In this document: positions 8,908 to 18,356 of the stretch, one piece after another
Numbering within the stretch: position 1 is the first letter of the stretch
Layout: each line of letters begins with the position of its first letter
Assembly: GCF_013408425.1 (NCBI RefSeq)
Contig: NZ_JACBYV010000001.1
Location: 2,232,001-2,296,000 of the forward strand
DNA: 64,000 nucleotides
Direction: 5' to 3'
Source: Pseudomonas flavescens
Lineage (GTDB): Bacteria; Pseudomonadota; Gammaproteobacteria; Pseudomonadales; Pseudomonadaceae
Position numbers and translations under genes: made by a program
Notes under the pieces: generated by a model
What the model saw: only the letters and a program-made list of their open reading frames with translations
Databases searched by the model: none
Told to the model about the DNA's origin: nothing

Positions 8908-9696
8908 CTAAAATCCCAGGCTGGACAGCAAATCGTCGACGTCGTCCTGGGAAGAAGCAACGTCATCACGCTTATCGGCATGAATCTGCGGACCTTCACC
9001 ATGTGACGCAGGTTTTTGTTTGTTTTGCTCGGCACGCAGCTCTTCGTGGTCGTGATCGATACCCGCGAAGCGGTCCACCTGACTGGCCATCAGCACCAGT
9101 TTCAGCAGATTGCTCTCGACCTCGGTGACCAGTTGCGTGACACGCTTGATCACTTGCCCGGTCAGGTCCTGATAGTCCTGCGCCAGTAAAATGTCGTTCA
9201 GGTGCCCGGACAGCTTGCTGCTGTCACGCTGGCTGCGCGCCAGAAACAGCTCGATGCGCTTGGCCAGTTCACGGAACGCGTCAGCGCCCATTTCACGACG
9301 CATGAAGCGCCCCCAATCCTCGCTCAGGGCATCGGCTTCGCTGCTCAGGTCGTTGACCAGCGGCGCGCTTTGCTCGACCAGATCCATGGTGCGGTTGGCT
9401 GCACGCTCGGTCATGGTCACGACGTAATTGAGCCGCTCGGTCGCATCGGAGATCTGCGAGACCTCCTTGGCGTGAGGCATGCGCGGGTCGAGCTGAAAAT
9501 TGACGATAGCGTTGTGCAGCTCACGGGTGAGCTTGCCGACTTCGTGGTAAAGACCACGGTCGCGCGCCTTGTTCAGTTCGTTGATCAGCTGTACCGCTTC
9601 GCCAAAGTTGCCTTGTTCGAGGCTGTTGACCAGTTGGCGGGCATTGCTTTTCAGGGTCGACTCGAGGTCGGCCTCTTTTGAATCATCGTGTTCCAT
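8908..9696 (-). CDS. cheZ: CheY-P phosphatase CheZ
   Basis: 262 residues from the ATG at 9696 (MEHDDSKEADLES). The reading frame stays open further upstream, but that region overlaps the cheY end. The body is a long helical hairpin, with the catalytic-region signature LLAQDYQDLTGQVIKRV (CheZ Asp/Gln in DYQDLTGQ). The C-terminal helix, VDDLLSSLGF, is the CheY-binding tail. It dephosphorylates CheY-P and ends the motor-switch signal. The gene lies 11 bases from cheA and 19 bases from cheY. Confidence 0.94.
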   Translation of the reverse strand: MEHDDSKEADLESTLKSNARQLVNSLEQGNFGEAVQLINELNKARDRGLYHEVGKLTRELHNAIVNFQLDPRMPHAKEVSQISDATERLNYVVTMTERAANRTMDLVEQSAPLVNDLSSEADALSEDWGRFMRREMGADAFRELAKRIELFLARSQRDSSKLSGHLNDILLAQDYQDLTGQVIKRVTQLVTEVESNLLKLVLMASQVDRFAGIDHDHEELRAEQNKQKPASHGEGPQIHADKRDDVASSQDDVDDLLSSLGF

Positions 9697-9715
9697 AACA
9701 ACCTCGCGGCAGACA

Positions 9716-10090
9716 TCAGCCGTTGACCCGCTCGAAGATTTTCTCGATCTTTTCCTTGAGCACCTGGGCAGTGAATGGCTTGACCACATAGCCGTTCACA
9801 CCGGCCTGGGCGGCCTCGATGATCTGATCACGCTTGGCTTCTGCCGTAACCATCAGCACGGGCATCTGCTTGAGGCGCTCGTCGGCACGCACTGCGCGCA
9901 GCAAATCGATGCCACTCATGCCCGGCATGTTCCAGTCGGTCACCAGGAAGTCGAAGCTACCGCTCTGCAGCATCGGCAATGCGGTGGTGCCGTCGTCGGC
10001 CTCCGCGGTGTTGGTGAACCCCAGATCACGCAAGAGGTTCTTGATGATCCGTCGCATCGTCGAGAAATCATCGACGATGAGGATTTTCAT
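9716..10090 (-). CDS. cheY: Chemotaxis response regulator CheY
   Basis: 124 residues from the ATG at 10090, the length known for Pseudomonas CheY. Stand-alone receiver domain with Asp7/Asp8 (VDDFSTMRR), phospho-acceptor Asp52 (LVTDWNMPG), Thr in VMVTAEAK and Lys in YVVKPF. CheY-P binds FliM to switch the motor. The start is not fully settled: a GGAGG lies five bases before an in-frame TTG at 10102, which would add four residues (MDKN), while its spacing to the ATG is 17. The 139-base gap to fliA shows no clear promoter. Confidence 0.95.
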   Translation of the reverse strand: MKILIVDDFSTMRRIIKNLLRDLGFTNTAEADDGTTALPMLQSGSFDFLVTDWNMPGMSGIDLLRAVRADERLKQMPVLMVTAEAKRDQIIEAAQAGVNGYVVKPFTAQVLKEKIEKIFERVNG

Positions 10091-10241
10091 GTTCTTGTCC
10101 AAGTCGACCTCCGTACAGTCCTAAAACGCCTCGGCATTCCAAAGCGCTTATAAATCGTGAAACCGGCCTGGCGGAACGCCGCAAACCTATTGCGCCCGGC
10201 TTTGCTGCGTCCACTGTGTATGTCCAGCGCCTGAAATTTCC

Positions 10242-10985
10242 CTATGCGCGCCATTCCACCAACCGCGCGCGTAAACGCGCGGCACACTGACTGTGCAATT
10301 GGCTGACCCGCGACTCACTCACTCCCAGTACCTCGCCGATTTCCTTGAGGTTCAATTCCTCGTCGTAATACAGCGACAACACCAACCGCTCACGCTCCGG
10401 CAGGTTGCTGATGGCATCCACCAGCGCGGCCTGGAAACGATCGTCTTCCAGTTCATGCGATGGCCCATGGTGCAAAGAATTCGTGTCTTCCTGCAGTCCG
10501 CCGCTTTCGCCTTCCTGCAACAGGTCGTCGAAACTGAACAGGCGGCTGCCCAAAGTGTCGCCAAGAATGCCGTAGTAATCTTCGAGACTCAATTGGAGTT
10601 CGGCAGCAACCTCCTGATCTTTAGCGTCTCGCCCCGTTCTGGCTTCGATTTTTCTGATTGCGTCGCTGACCATACGGCTGTTGCGGTGTACCGAACGCGG
10701 TGCCCAGTCGCCCTTGCGGACCTCATCGAGCATGGCGCCACGAATGCGAATGCCGGCGAACGTCTCGAAACTGGCGCCCTTGCCGGCGTCATATTTGCGC
10801 GATGCCTCGAGCAGACCGATCATCCCGGCCTGGATCAGATCATCCACCTGCACGTTGGCGGGCAACCGCGCCAACAGGTGATAGGCAATGCGCTTGACCA
10901 ACGGCGCGTAACGTTCGATCAACTGATGCTGTGAATCTCGTGCTGTTGCCTTGCTGTACATACGGAGTCCAGAGGCTGTCGTCAT
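10242..10985 (-). CDS. fliA: Flagellar sigma factor FliA (sigma-28)
   Basis: 247 residues. Sigma-70-family layout: region 2 with YAPLVKRIAYHLL, VDDLIQAGMIGLLEA and the promoter-melting part FETFAGIRIRGAMLDEVR; region 3 with RKIEARTGRDAKDQEVA; region 4 helix-turn-helix with NLPERERLVLSLYYDEELNLKEIGE and LGVSESRVSQLHSQC. It transcribes late flagellar and chemotaxis genes and is held in check by the anti-sigma factor FlgM (not in this window). The start codon overlaps the end of fleN by four bases, so translation is coupled. Confidence 0.96.
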   Translation of the reverse strand: MTTASGLRMYSKATARDSQHQLIERYAPLVKRIAYHLLARLPANVQVDDLIQAGMIGLLEASRKYDAGKGASFETFAGIRIRGAMLDEVRKGDWAPRSVHRNSRMVSDAIRKIEARTGRDAKDQEVAAELQLSLEDYYGILGDTLGSRLFSFDDLLQEGESGGLQEDTNSLHHGPSHELEDDRFQAALVDAISNLPERERLVLSLYYDEELNLKEIGEVLGVSESRVSQLHSQCAARLRARLVEWRA

Positions 10986-11812
10986 ACAGCCGTGTCTGCA
11001 GTCGGTTGTTGCACCAGGCGCTCAACGAAGAATTCCAGATGGCCTCGCGGATTGGCCGGCAGTGGCCACGCATCCACCTTCTGGGCAATCGCCTTGAACG
11101 CCAGCGCGCACTTCGAGCGAGGGAACGCCTCATACACCGCACGTTGTTTCTGTACGGCCTTGCGTACCGATTCGTCGTACGGCACCGCGCCCACGTACTG
11201 CAGCGCGACATCCAGAAAACGGTCGGTCACCTTGGTCAGCTTAGCAAAGAGATTACGGCCTTCCTGCGGGCTGTGCGCCATATTGGCGAGCACCCGGAAA
11301 CGGTTCATGCCGTGGTCACGGTTGAGGAGCTTGATCAGCGCGTAGGCATCGGTGATCGAGGTGGGTTCATCGCACACCACCACCAGCACTTCCTGGGCGG
11401 CGCGCACGAAGCTCACCACCGAGTCGCCGATACCGGCGGCGGTATCCACGATCAGGACGTCGAGGTTGTCGCTGATGTCGCTGAAGGCCTGGATCAGGCC
11501 GGCGTGCTGCATGGGCGTGAGCTGCACCATGCTCTGGGTGCCGGAGGCCGCGGGAACGATACGAATGCCGCCAGGCCCCTGCAGAACCACGTCTCGCAGT
11601 TCGCACTGGCCGTCGATGACATCGGCCAGGGTGCGCTTGGCCGTCAGGCCGAGCAGCACGTCGACGTTGGCCAGACCGAGGTCGGCATCCATGAGCATTA
11701 CGCGCCGACCGAGATCCGCCAACGCCAGCGACAAATTCACCGACACATTGGTCTTGCCAACGCCGCCTTTGCCGCCGGTCACCGCGATCACCTGTACGGG
11801 ATGCATACCCAT
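10982..11812 (-). CDS. fleN: Flagellar number regulator FleN (FlhG, MinD-like ATPase)
   Basis: 276 residues. Walker A of the deviant MinD type, TGGKGGVGKT (12-21), then LMDADLGLANVDVLLG and LIVDTAAGIGDSVV. In Pseudomonas FleN binds the master activator FleQ and limits the cell to one polar flagellum, so loss of it gives many flagella. It sits between flhF and fliA, its conserved place. An internal ATG six bases later (MHPVQV) is an alternative start. Confidence 0.95.
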   Translation of the reverse strand: MGMHPVQVIAVTGGKGGVGKTNVSVNLSLALADLGRRVMLMDADLGLANVDVLLGLTAKRTLADVIDGQCELRDVVLQGPGGIRIVPAASGTQSMVQLTPMQHAGLIQAFSDISDNLDVLIVDTAAGIGDSVVSFVRAAQEVLVVVCDEPTSITDAYALIKLLNRDHGMNRFRVLANMAHSPQEGRNLFAKLTKVTDRFLDVALQYVGAVPYDESVRKAVQKQRAVYEAFPRSKCALAFKAIAQKVDAWPLPANPRGHLEFFVERLVQQPTADTAV

Positions 11813-11907
11813 GTTATCTACACACCTTATCTAACTTCGCTTTAAGCCTTAGGGCCATTGTGCGCTGCCGTGGCGAGCACAACCAGCACTTCGCCACACC
11901 TGCCTGT

Positions 11908-13215
11908 TCATCCTGCACGTCGTGCCGGGTCCTGGTACAACCCGGCGAACATGTCGGCCATCGTGTCTTCGCTCGGCTCATCCGGGGCCTGCAGGCCAAC
12001 GGCACGGCTGACCAGCTGATGACTGCGCGGCACATGAACGTCGTCCGGGATCCGCGGACCATCTGCCAGATAGGCTACCGGTAGACGGTGGCTAATAGCC
12101 AGACCCAATACCTCGCCCATGCTGGTCGCTTCGTCCAGTTTACTCAGAATGCAGCCAGCCAGCCCACAGCGCTTGTAGCTGTGGTAGGCCGCCTTGAGCA
12201 CCTGCGCCTGGCTGGTAGCCGCCAGCACCAGGTAATTGCGCGCGTTGACACCGCGGCTCGCCAGCGTCTCCAACTGCATGCGCAGCGCCGGATCGTTGGC
12301 CGGCAAGCCGGCGGTGTCGATCAGTACCACGCGCTTGCGCACCAGCGGTGCCAGCGCCTGAGTCAGTGACTGACCAGGATCGACGTGGGTCACGGATACG
12401 CCAAGGATACGGCCAAGGGTCTTGAGCTGCTCCTGGGCACCGATGCGGTAACTGTCCATGCTCACCAGAGCGATGTTCGTGGCGCCGTACTTGAGTACGT
12501 AGCGCGCTGCGAGCTTGGCCAGGGTGGTGGTCTTGCCCATGCCGGCCGGGCCAACCAGAGCGATCACGCCGCCCTCTTCCATCGGCTCCTGCTTGGGCGT
12601 CTGAATCGAGTGGGCAAGGTGCGCAAGCACCATGCGCCAGGCCTGACGCTGATCGCTCAGCGAGGCAACGCGATCGAGCAGCGTACGCGCCAGTTCACCA
12701 GGCAGGCCCATCCGTTGCAGGCGACGCCACAGCGTGGCCTGTTGCGGTCGACGAGCCTGCAGCTGGCCCCAGGCCATGGAGCCCATCTGCATTTCGATCA
12801 ACTCACGCAGACCATGCAATTCGGAGCGCATGGACTCCAGGGCAGACTGATCGACCGAAGCCGAGACCGGCTTCTTCTGCTGACGCTCGAGTACCGCGTC
12901 CAGGCTGTCGGCTGGCGCGGCAGCAGGCGCTTCGGCGAACATCTGACGATCCTTGCCGGCATCGAGCTGCGCACGGGTGGTCAGTTCGGCCTGGGCGGAA
13001 GCGATGCGCGACTGAGTCTTGCGCAGCTCGGCCTCCAGCGCCGGGTTGGCTTGTCGCGCCGGTGGGGGCGCAACCTGATAATCGAGCGCGGCCGTCAATT
13101 CCACGCCACCCGCTACTCGGCGGTTACCGATGATGGTCGCATCAGCGCCCAGCTCATCACGAACCAGCTTCATGGCTTGGCGCATATCGGCGGCAAAAAA
13201 GCGTTTGACCTGCAT
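11908..13215 (-). CDS. flhF: Flagellar placement GTPase FlhF
   Basis: 435 residues. The N-terminal basic domain (MQVKRFFAADMRQAMKLVRDELG) is followed by a variable linker, then an SRP-type NG domain: helical N part, P-loop GPAGMGKTTT (222-231), VSMDSYRIGAQEQL, LIDTAGL and SKLDEATSMG. FlhF recruits the first flagellar parts to the pole, and FleN counteracts it. The linker (residues 50-125) is rich in Ala and Gln. The gene starts 15 bases after flhA. The gap to fleN is 95 bases with no clear terminator. Confidence 0.95.
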   Translation of the reverse strand: MQVKRFFAADMRQAMKLVRDELGADATIIGNRRVAGGVELTAALDYQVAPPPARQANPALEAELRKTQSRIASAQAELTTRAQLDAGKDRQMFAEAPAAAPADSLDAVLERQQKKPVSASVDQSALESMRSELHGLRELIEMQMGSMAWGQLQARRPQQATLWRRLQRMGLPGELARTLLDRVASLSDQRQAWRMVLAHLAHSIQTPKQEPMEEGGVIALVGPAGMGKTTTLAKLAARYVLKYGATNIALVSMDSYRIGAQEQLKTLGRILGVSVTHVDPGQSLTQALAPLVRKRVVLIDTAGLPANDPALRMQLETLASRGVNARNYLVLAATSQAQVLKAAYHSYKRCGLAGCILSKLDEATSMGEVLGLAISHRLPVAYLADGPRIPDDVHVPRSHQLVSRAVGLQAPDEPSEDTMADMFAGLYQDPARRAG

Positions 13216-13230
13216 GGCCCGTACCCTCGA

Positions 13231-15360
13231 TTAGTTCTGCCCCACCGTCGCAACGATGGTGACCTGCTTGTTGTCCGGAATTTCCTGGTACGCCAGAACA
13301 TGCATGCTCGGGACGGCCAACCGGGCGAAACGCGAGAGCATTCCCCGAACCGGCCCGGCTGCCAGCAGAATCACCGGCTTGCCAAGCATCTCCTGACGCT
13401 GCGCTGCTTCCACCAGGGAACGTTGCAGCTTCTCGGCCATGCCAGGCTCCAGGAGGATGCCATCCTCGGAGCCTTGACCGGCCTTCTGAAGACTATTTAG
13501 CAATATCTGTTCCAACCTTGGCTCAAGGGTGATCACAGGCAGCTCCGGCTCTAGTCCCACGATGTTTTGCACGATTGCACGGGCCAGCGAGACACGTACT
13601 GCGGCCACCATGGCGGCGGGATCTTGACTCCGTGGCGCGACGTTGGCGATGGCTTCGGCAATGGTACGGATGTCGCGCACCGGCACCTGCTCCTGCAGCA
13701 GCGCCTGCAGCACCTTGAGCAGGGTCGACAGCGAGATCAGGCCAGGAACCAGCTCTTCTGCCAGTTTTGGCGAGCTTTTCGCCAGCAACTGCATCAATTG
13801 CTGGACTTCCTCGTGGCCCAGCAGCTCGTGGGCATGCTTGTGCAGAATCTGATTGAGGTGCGTGGCGACCACGGTACTGGCATCCACCACGGTGTAACCG
13901 AGCGACTGCGCCTGATCACGCTGACCGGGATCGATCCAGACGGCCTCCAGGCCGAACGCCGGATCTTTGGCGGCGACGCCATTGAGCGTGCCGAACACCT
14001 GACCCGGGTTGATCGCCAGCTCGCGATCCGGATACACCTCGGCCTCGGCGACGCTCACCCCCATCAGGGTCAGGCGATAAGCGTTGGGCTGCAGATCCAG
14101 GTTGTCGCGAATATGCACGGACGGCATCAGGAAGCCCATCTCCTGAGAGAGCTTCTTGCGTACGCCTTTGATCCGCGCCAGCAGTTGCCCGCCCTGGTTG
14201 CGGTCGACCAGCGGAATCAGCCGGTAACCGACTTCCAGGCCGACCATGTCAACCGGCATCACGTCATCCCAGCCCAGCTCCTTCACTTCCTGAGCACGCT
14301 GCGCGGGCAGCAACTCCTGCTGGCGCTGCACTTCCTGAACTTCGGCTTCCTTGGTCTTGCGCTGCTTGTTGGCGATCCAGTAGGCGGCACCGGCAGCCAC
14401 CAGGCCCAGGCTGATGAAGGACATGTGCGGCATGCCGGGTACCAGGCCCATGGCGATCATGATGGCCGCGGACACCGCCAGCGCACGGGGCGAAGCGAAC
14501 ATCTGACGGTTGACCTGGGCACCCATGTCTTCGGAGCTGGAAACCCGGGTCACCATGATCGCGGCAGCGGTGGACAGCAGCAGCGACGGGATCTGCGCCA
14601 CCAGGCCGTCACCGATGGTCAGCAGGGTGTAGATGCGGCCGGCTTCGCCGAAACTCAGGCCGTGCTGCAGCATGCCGATGGCCATGCCACCGATCAGGTT
14701 GATGAACAGGATCAGCAGGCCGGCGACGGCGTCACCGCGAACGAACTTGCTGGCACCGTCCATGGAGCCGTAGAAATCGGCTTCCTGAGCGACTTCGGTA
14801 CGGCGCTTCTTGGCTTCGACCTGATCGATGAGGCCGGCGTTGAGGTCGGCGTCGATGGCCATCTGTTTGCCGGGCATGGCGTCCAGGGTGAAACGCGCGC
14901 TCACTTCGGAGATACGCCCCGCACCCTTGGTGACCACCACGAAGTTGATGATCATGAGGATCGCGAACACCACGATACCGACCACGTAGTTACCGCCGAT
15001 CACCACTTCACCGAAGGCCTGAATCACCTTACCGGCAGCGTCATGGCCATCCTGGCCGTGCAGCAGCACGACACGCGTGGAGGCGACGTTGAGCGCCAGG
15101 CGCAGCAGGGTCGCGGCCAGCAGGATGGTCGGGAACACCGCGAAGTCGAGCGGCCGCAGCGCGTAGATCGCCACCAGCAGGACGACGATCGACAAGGCGA
15201 TGCTGAAGGTGAACAGCACGTCCAGCAGGAACGGCGGAATCGGCAGCATGACCATGGCGAGCATGACCAGCAGCAACAGCGGGATGCCGAGATTGCCGTT
15301 GCGCAACCCGGAAAGGTTGCTGCGAACGTCGCCAATCATTTGTGCGCGATCTACTGCCAC
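13231..15360 (-). CDS. flhA: Flagellar export gate protein FlhA
   Basis: 709 residues starting at GTG. The N-terminal half has about eight membrane helices (LLLLVMLAMVMLPIPPFLLD, IALSIVVLLVAIYAL and others) and the conserved loop with GRISEVSARFTLDAMPGKQMA. The C-terminal half is the cytoplasmic nonameric ring that docks chaperone-substrate complexes. It forms the export gate together with FlhB and FliPQR, which here lie in a separate operon on the other side of sodC. A sigma-54-type promoter lies at 15419-15433, about 60 bases upstream. Confidence 0.96.
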   Translation of the reverse strand: MAVDRAQMIGDVRSNLSGLRNGNLGIPLLLLVMLAMVMLPIPPFLLDVLFTFSIALSIVVLLVAIYALRPLDFAVFPTILLAATLLRLALNVASTRVVLLHGQDGHDAAGKVIQAFGEVVIGGNYVVGIVVFAILMIINFVVVTKGAGRISEVSARFTLDAMPGKQMAIDADLNAGLIDQVEAKKRRTEVAQEADFYGSMDGASKFVRGDAVAGLLILFINLIGGMAIGMLQHGLSFGEAGRIYTLLTIGDGLVAQIPSLLLSTAAAIMVTRVSSSEDMGAQVNRQMFASPRALAVSAAIMIAMGLVPGMPHMSFISLGLVAAGAAYWIANKQRKTKEAEVQEVQRQQELLPAQRAQEVKELGWDDVMPVDMVGLEVGYRLIPLVDRNQGGQLLARIKGVRKKLSQEMGFLMPSVHIRDNLDLQPNAYRLTLMGVSVAEAEVYPDRELAINPGQVFGTLNGVAAKDPAFGLEAVWIDPGQRDQAQSLGYTVVDASTVVATHLNQILHKHAHELLGHEEVQQLMQLLAKSSPKLAEELVPGLISLSTLLKVLQALLQEQVPVRDIRTIAEAIANVAPRSQDPAAMVAAVRVSLARAIVQNIVGLEPELPVITLEPRLEQILLNSLQKAGQGSEDGILLEPGMAEKLQRSLVEAAQRQEMLGKPVILLAAGPVRGMLSRFARLAVPSMHVLAYQEIPDNKQVTIVATVGQN

Positions 15361-15418
15361 TTGGTTACCCCGGCTTATTCAATCTTTTGACGCCTGAACG
15401 CCCTCGCTGCCGGTGTTT

Positions 15419-15433
15419 GCAAGAACCTTTCCA
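15419..15433 (-). promoter_or_regulatory. Sigma-54 promoter of the flhA operon
   Basis: The minus strand reads TGGAAAGGTTCTTGC, with GG and GC exactly ten bases apart as required for -24/-12 recognition. The element TGGCA is TGGAA here, a one-base deviation. It lies 59 bases upstream of the flhA GTG. In Pseudomonas flhA is known to be a FleQ/RpoN target, which fits. Confidence 0.65.
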
Positions 15434-15594
15434 ACTCTTCGAAAAGCGCGAAATGACTGGGCTACGAGGCCCATGACGAGTGCCGTGAGCGGCACCGAGG
15501 CGAGACGAAAACACGAACCCCGCCGGCAAACACGAGTCCACACCCTGTGGGCGGTGGTTTCGCCCCCCGTTTTTCCATCCTCGAGGAGTCACGT

Positions 15595-16116
15595 ATGAAA
15601 CGCTGGATGATGGCCGCATTGGCCAGTTGCTGCGCTGCAAGCCTGCAGGCCGCCGACCTGACGGTCGACCTCAACGCCGTGGACGCCAAGGGCGTCGGCA
15701 GCTCGGTGGGCAAGGTGGTGATCAGCCAGAGCCCCTACGGCGTGGTTTTCACCCCCGAACTGCATGACCTGGAACCCGGCGTGCACGGCTTCCACGTGCA
15801 CGGCAAGCCCAGCTGCGATCCGGCACCCAAGGACGGCCAGCCGTCAGCTGCCGAAGCCGCTGGCGGCCACTGGGACCCGCAGAACACCGGCAAACATGGC
15901 TTACCCTGGGGTGACGGCCACCTCGGCGACCTCCCTGCCCTGCTGGTCACCGCCGATGGCAAGGCCAACCAGCCCGTGCTGGCACCCCGCATCAAGAGCG
16001 TGGACGAGCTGAAGAACCTGGCGCTGATGGTGCATGCCGGCGGCGACAACCATGCCGACCATCCGAAACCGCTGGGCGGCGGTGGTGCTCGCGTCGCCTG
16101 TGGCGTCATCAAGTAA
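15595..16116 (+). CDS. sodC: Periplasmic Cu,Zn superoxide dismutase
   Basis: 173 residues. The ATG at 15595 has GAGGAG in front of it. Signal peptide [19 protein letters not shown], with cleavage before ADLT. The mature part is a SodC domain: [13 protein letters not shown] (metal His and the disulfide Cys), [24 protein letters not shown] (bridging and Zn ligands), [13 protein letters not shown], and ARVACGVIK at the end with the second Cys. It converts superoxide to hydrogen peroxide in the periplasm. It is the only plus-strand gene inside the flagellar locus, lying divergent from flhA and convergent with flhB, so it has its own promoter. Confidence 0.95.
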   Translation: MKRWMMAALASCCAASLQAADLTVDLNAVDAKGVGSSVGKVVISQSPYGVVFTPELHDLEPGVHGFHVHGKPSCDPAPKDGQPSAAEAAGGHWDPQNTGKHGLPWGDGHLGDLPALLVTADGKANQPVLAPRIKSVDELKNLALMVHAGGDNHADHPKPLGGGGARVACGVIK

Positions 16117-16124
16117 CTGCACTG

Positions 16125-16158
16125 GCGCACATCGCGAGCCGTGGCTCGTGGTGTGCGC
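16125..16158. terminator. Hairpin between convergent sodC and flhB
   Basis: GCGCACA..GAGCC pairs with GGCTC..TGTGCGC around a two-base loop, with a three-base mismatch in the stem. It fills the 42-base gap between two convergent genes. No clear T-run follows on either strand, so its function as an intrinsic terminator is only likely from position. Confidence 0.4.
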
Positions 16159-17295
16159 TTACTCGTCGCGCCGCAGATCCGGCGGGATGGGCAGGTCCTT
16201 CAGCGGCACCGGACGCTTGCCCTTGCCAGCCTGGTACTGCCGGATCTGATAGACGTAAGCGAGCACCTGAGCGACTGCCAGATACAGCCCCGCGGGGATT
16301 TCCTGATCGAGCTCGGTGGTGTGATAGATCGAACGCGCCAGCGCAGGCGACTCCAGCAGCATGACCTTGTGCTCCTGGGCGATCTCGCGGATCTTCAAGG
16401 CGGTGAAGTCACTGCCCTTGGCGAGCAACATGGGCGCCTGGCCCTTCTCCGGGTCGTATTTCAAGGCCACGGCGAAGTGGGTCGGGTTGGTGATGACCAC
16501 GTCGGCCTGTGGGACAGCCTGCATCATGCGGCGCTGCGTCATTTCGTGCTGCAGTTGACGAATCCGTTGCTTGACCTCGGGCTTGCCCTCGCTGTCCTTG
16601 TACTCGTCCCTGACCTCCTGCTTGGTCATCATCAGCTTCTGCTTGTTGTCCCAGAGCTGGAACGGCACATCGACGGCCGCGATCAGGATCAGCCCGAGGG
16701 ACATCCACAGCGCACTCCAGCCCACCACCTCCGCCGAGTGCATGATGGCCGACTCGACCGGCTCGTTGGCGATCGCCAGCAGGTCGTCGCGATCCATCGA
16801 CAGCACCACCAGCGCCACCATCAGAATCAGCAGGAACTTGGCCAATGCCTTGAGCAGCTCGATCAGCGCTTTCATCGAAAACATGCGCTTTAGCCCGGCC
16901 AGCGGGTTCATGCGGCTGAACTTGGGGGCCATGGCCTTGGCCGAGAACAGCCAGCCACCCAGACAGATGGGACCGACGATGGAAGCGATAAGCAGGACGA
17001 TGAACAGCGGCATCAGCGCATCCAGGGCCATCTTCCCCGAAGCCGCCAGCCACAGCGCCATGCTGCGCTCGTCCATCAGCACCTCGCGTGACAGCGCGAA
17101 ATTGCCGCGCATGATCTCCAGCATGGCGTTGCCGACAGCTCCGCCGGTCGCCAGCAGGCCGCCGGTGCCGGCGAGCATGATGGCGAAGGTGTTGAGCTCG
17201 CGCGAACGCGCGATCTGACCTTTGTCGCGAGACTCCCGGCGACGTTTCTCCGTGGGTTCCTCGCTTTTATCGGCACCGCTTTCCGATTCGGCCAT
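16159..17295 (-). CDS. flhB: Flagellar export switch protein FlhB
   Basis: 378 residues. A charged N-terminus (EKRRRESRDKGQIARSREL) is followed by four membrane helices (about 37-60, 88-118, 150-170 and 190-212) and the cytoplasmic autocleavage domain with NPTH at 270-273, then HFAVALKYDPEKGQAP. Cleavage between Asn and Pro lets the export machine switch from rod/hook to filament substrates, in response to FliK. The start overlaps the fliR stop. Typical length, last gene of the fliL operon. Confidence 0.96.
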   Translation of the reverse strand: MAESESGADKSEEPTEKRRRESRDKGQIARSRELNTFAIMLAGTGGLLATGGAVGNAMLEIMRGNFALSREVLMDERSMALWLAASGKMALDALMPLFIVLLIASIVGPICLGGWLFSAKAMAPKFSRMNPLAGLKRMFSMKALIELLKALAKFLLILMVALVVLSMDRDDLLAIANEPVESAIMHSAEVVGWSALWMSLGLILIAAVDVPFQLWDNKQKLMMTKQEVRDEYKDSEGKPEVKQRIRQLQHEMTQRRMMQAVPQADVVITNPTHFAVALKYDPEKGQAPMLLAKGSDFTALKIREIAQEHKVMLLESPALARSIYHTTELDQEIPAGLYLAVAQVLAYVYQIRQYQAGKGKRPVPLKDLPIPPDLRRDE

Positions 17296-18071
17296 CAGTT
17301 CGCCCTCGCCAGTTCACGCAGCATGATCAGCGCCTCGGACGCCAGGCCCTGATAGTGCGAAAGGATATCGGCCAGGGAAATCCAGACGATGATCATGCCC
17401 AGCACCAGCGTCAGCGGAAAGCCGATGGAAAAGATGTTCAGCTGCGGAGCCGCCCGGGTCATCACGCCAAAGGCGATGTTGACCACCAGCAAGGCGGTGA
17501 CCGCCGGCAGCACCAGAATCAATGCCGCTCCCATCACCCAGCCGAGCTTGGTCGCCACCTCCCAGTAATGCTCGACCTGCAGGCCGGAACCTGGGGGCAG
17601 CGTCACGAAACTCTCGGCGAGCACCTCGAACACCACCAGATGGCCGTTCATGGCCAGAAACAACAGGGTCACCAGCATGGTGAAGTACTGACCGATCACC
17701 GGTACCGAAATACCGTTGGCCGGATCGACCATGGACGCGAAGCCCAGGCCCATCTGCATCGCCAGGATCTGCCCGGCGACCACGAAGACATGGAAGAACA
17801 GCTGCAGCACGAAACCGAGCATCACCCCGATGAGAATTTCCTGGGCGATGAGCATGAAAGCCTGCAGGCTGATGGAGTCCACCTGCGGCATCGGTGGCAA
17901 GGTAGGCACCAGCACCACGCTGATGGCCAGCGACAGATACAGGCGCACCCGCGTCGGCACCAACTGGGTCCCGAAGATCGGCATCACCATCAGCAAGGCG
18001 GCGATGCGAAACAGCGGCAGCACGAAACTGCTGACCCAGCTGCCTATCTGCGCATCGCTCAGCTCGAACAT
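17295..18071 (-). CDS. fliR: Flagellar export gate protein FliR
   Basis: 258 residues, six hydrophobic segments (SFVLPLFRIAALLMVMPIF, LYLSLAISVVLVPTLP, FMLIAQEILIGVMLGFVLQL, ITMLVTLLFLAMNGHL-like, ILVLPAVTALLVVNIAFGV, LTLVLGMIIVWISLADI). It forms the FliPQR core of the export gate. Five bases separate it from fliQ, and its stop overlaps the flhB start. Confidence 0.95.
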   Translation of the reverse strand: MFELSDAQIGSWVSSFVLPLFRIAALLMVMPIFGTQLVPTRVRLYLSLAISVVLVPTLPPMPQVDSISLQAFMLIAQEILIGVMLGFVLQLFFHVFVVAGQILAMQMGLGFASMVDPANGISVPVIGQYFTMLVTLLFLAMNGHLVVFEVLAESFVTLPPGSGLQVEHYWEVATKLGWVMGAALILVLPAVTALLVVNIAFGVMTRAAPQLNIFSIGFPLTLVLGMIIVWISLADILSHYQGLASEALIMLRELARAN

Positions 18072-18076
18072 CGCAC

Positions 18077-18346
18077 TCAGCCGATCAGCTGCGGAATGTT
18101 CATGATCAGGTTCTGCGTGTATTCCATCAGCTCACGCACCATCCACGGCCCGCCGACGATCAGCGTCAGCAGCATCACCAGCAGGCGCGGCAGGAAGCTC
18201 AGGGTCTGTTCGTTGATCTGCGTAGCGGCCTGGAACATGGCCACCAGCAAGCCCACCAGCAGGCTGGGCATGACCAGCAGGCCGACCATCAGGCAGATCA
18301 GCCAGAGCCCTTCTCGGAACAGGTCGACAGCGACTTCAGGGGTCAT
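18077..18346 (-). CDS. fliQ: Flagellar export gate protein FliQ
   Basis: 89 residues, the family's standard size. Two membrane helices: LFREGLWLICLMVGLLVMPSL and FLPRLLVMLLTLIVGGPWMV, with the conserved FQAATQINEQTLSFLP loop between them. Part of the FliPQR gate. Located ten bases downstream of fliP. Confidence 0.95.
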   Translation of the reverse strand: MTPEVAVDLFREGLWLICLMVGLLVMPSLLVGLLVAMFQAATQINEQTLSFLPRLLVMLLTLIVGGPWMVRELMEYTQNLIMNIPQLIG

Positions 18347-18356
18347 GTGAGCCTCG

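Noticed and set aside
13567..15390. 607-codon plus-strand open frame opposite flhA
   Set aside because: Rich in His, Gln and Arg with no motif; a by-product of high GC third positions in flhA.
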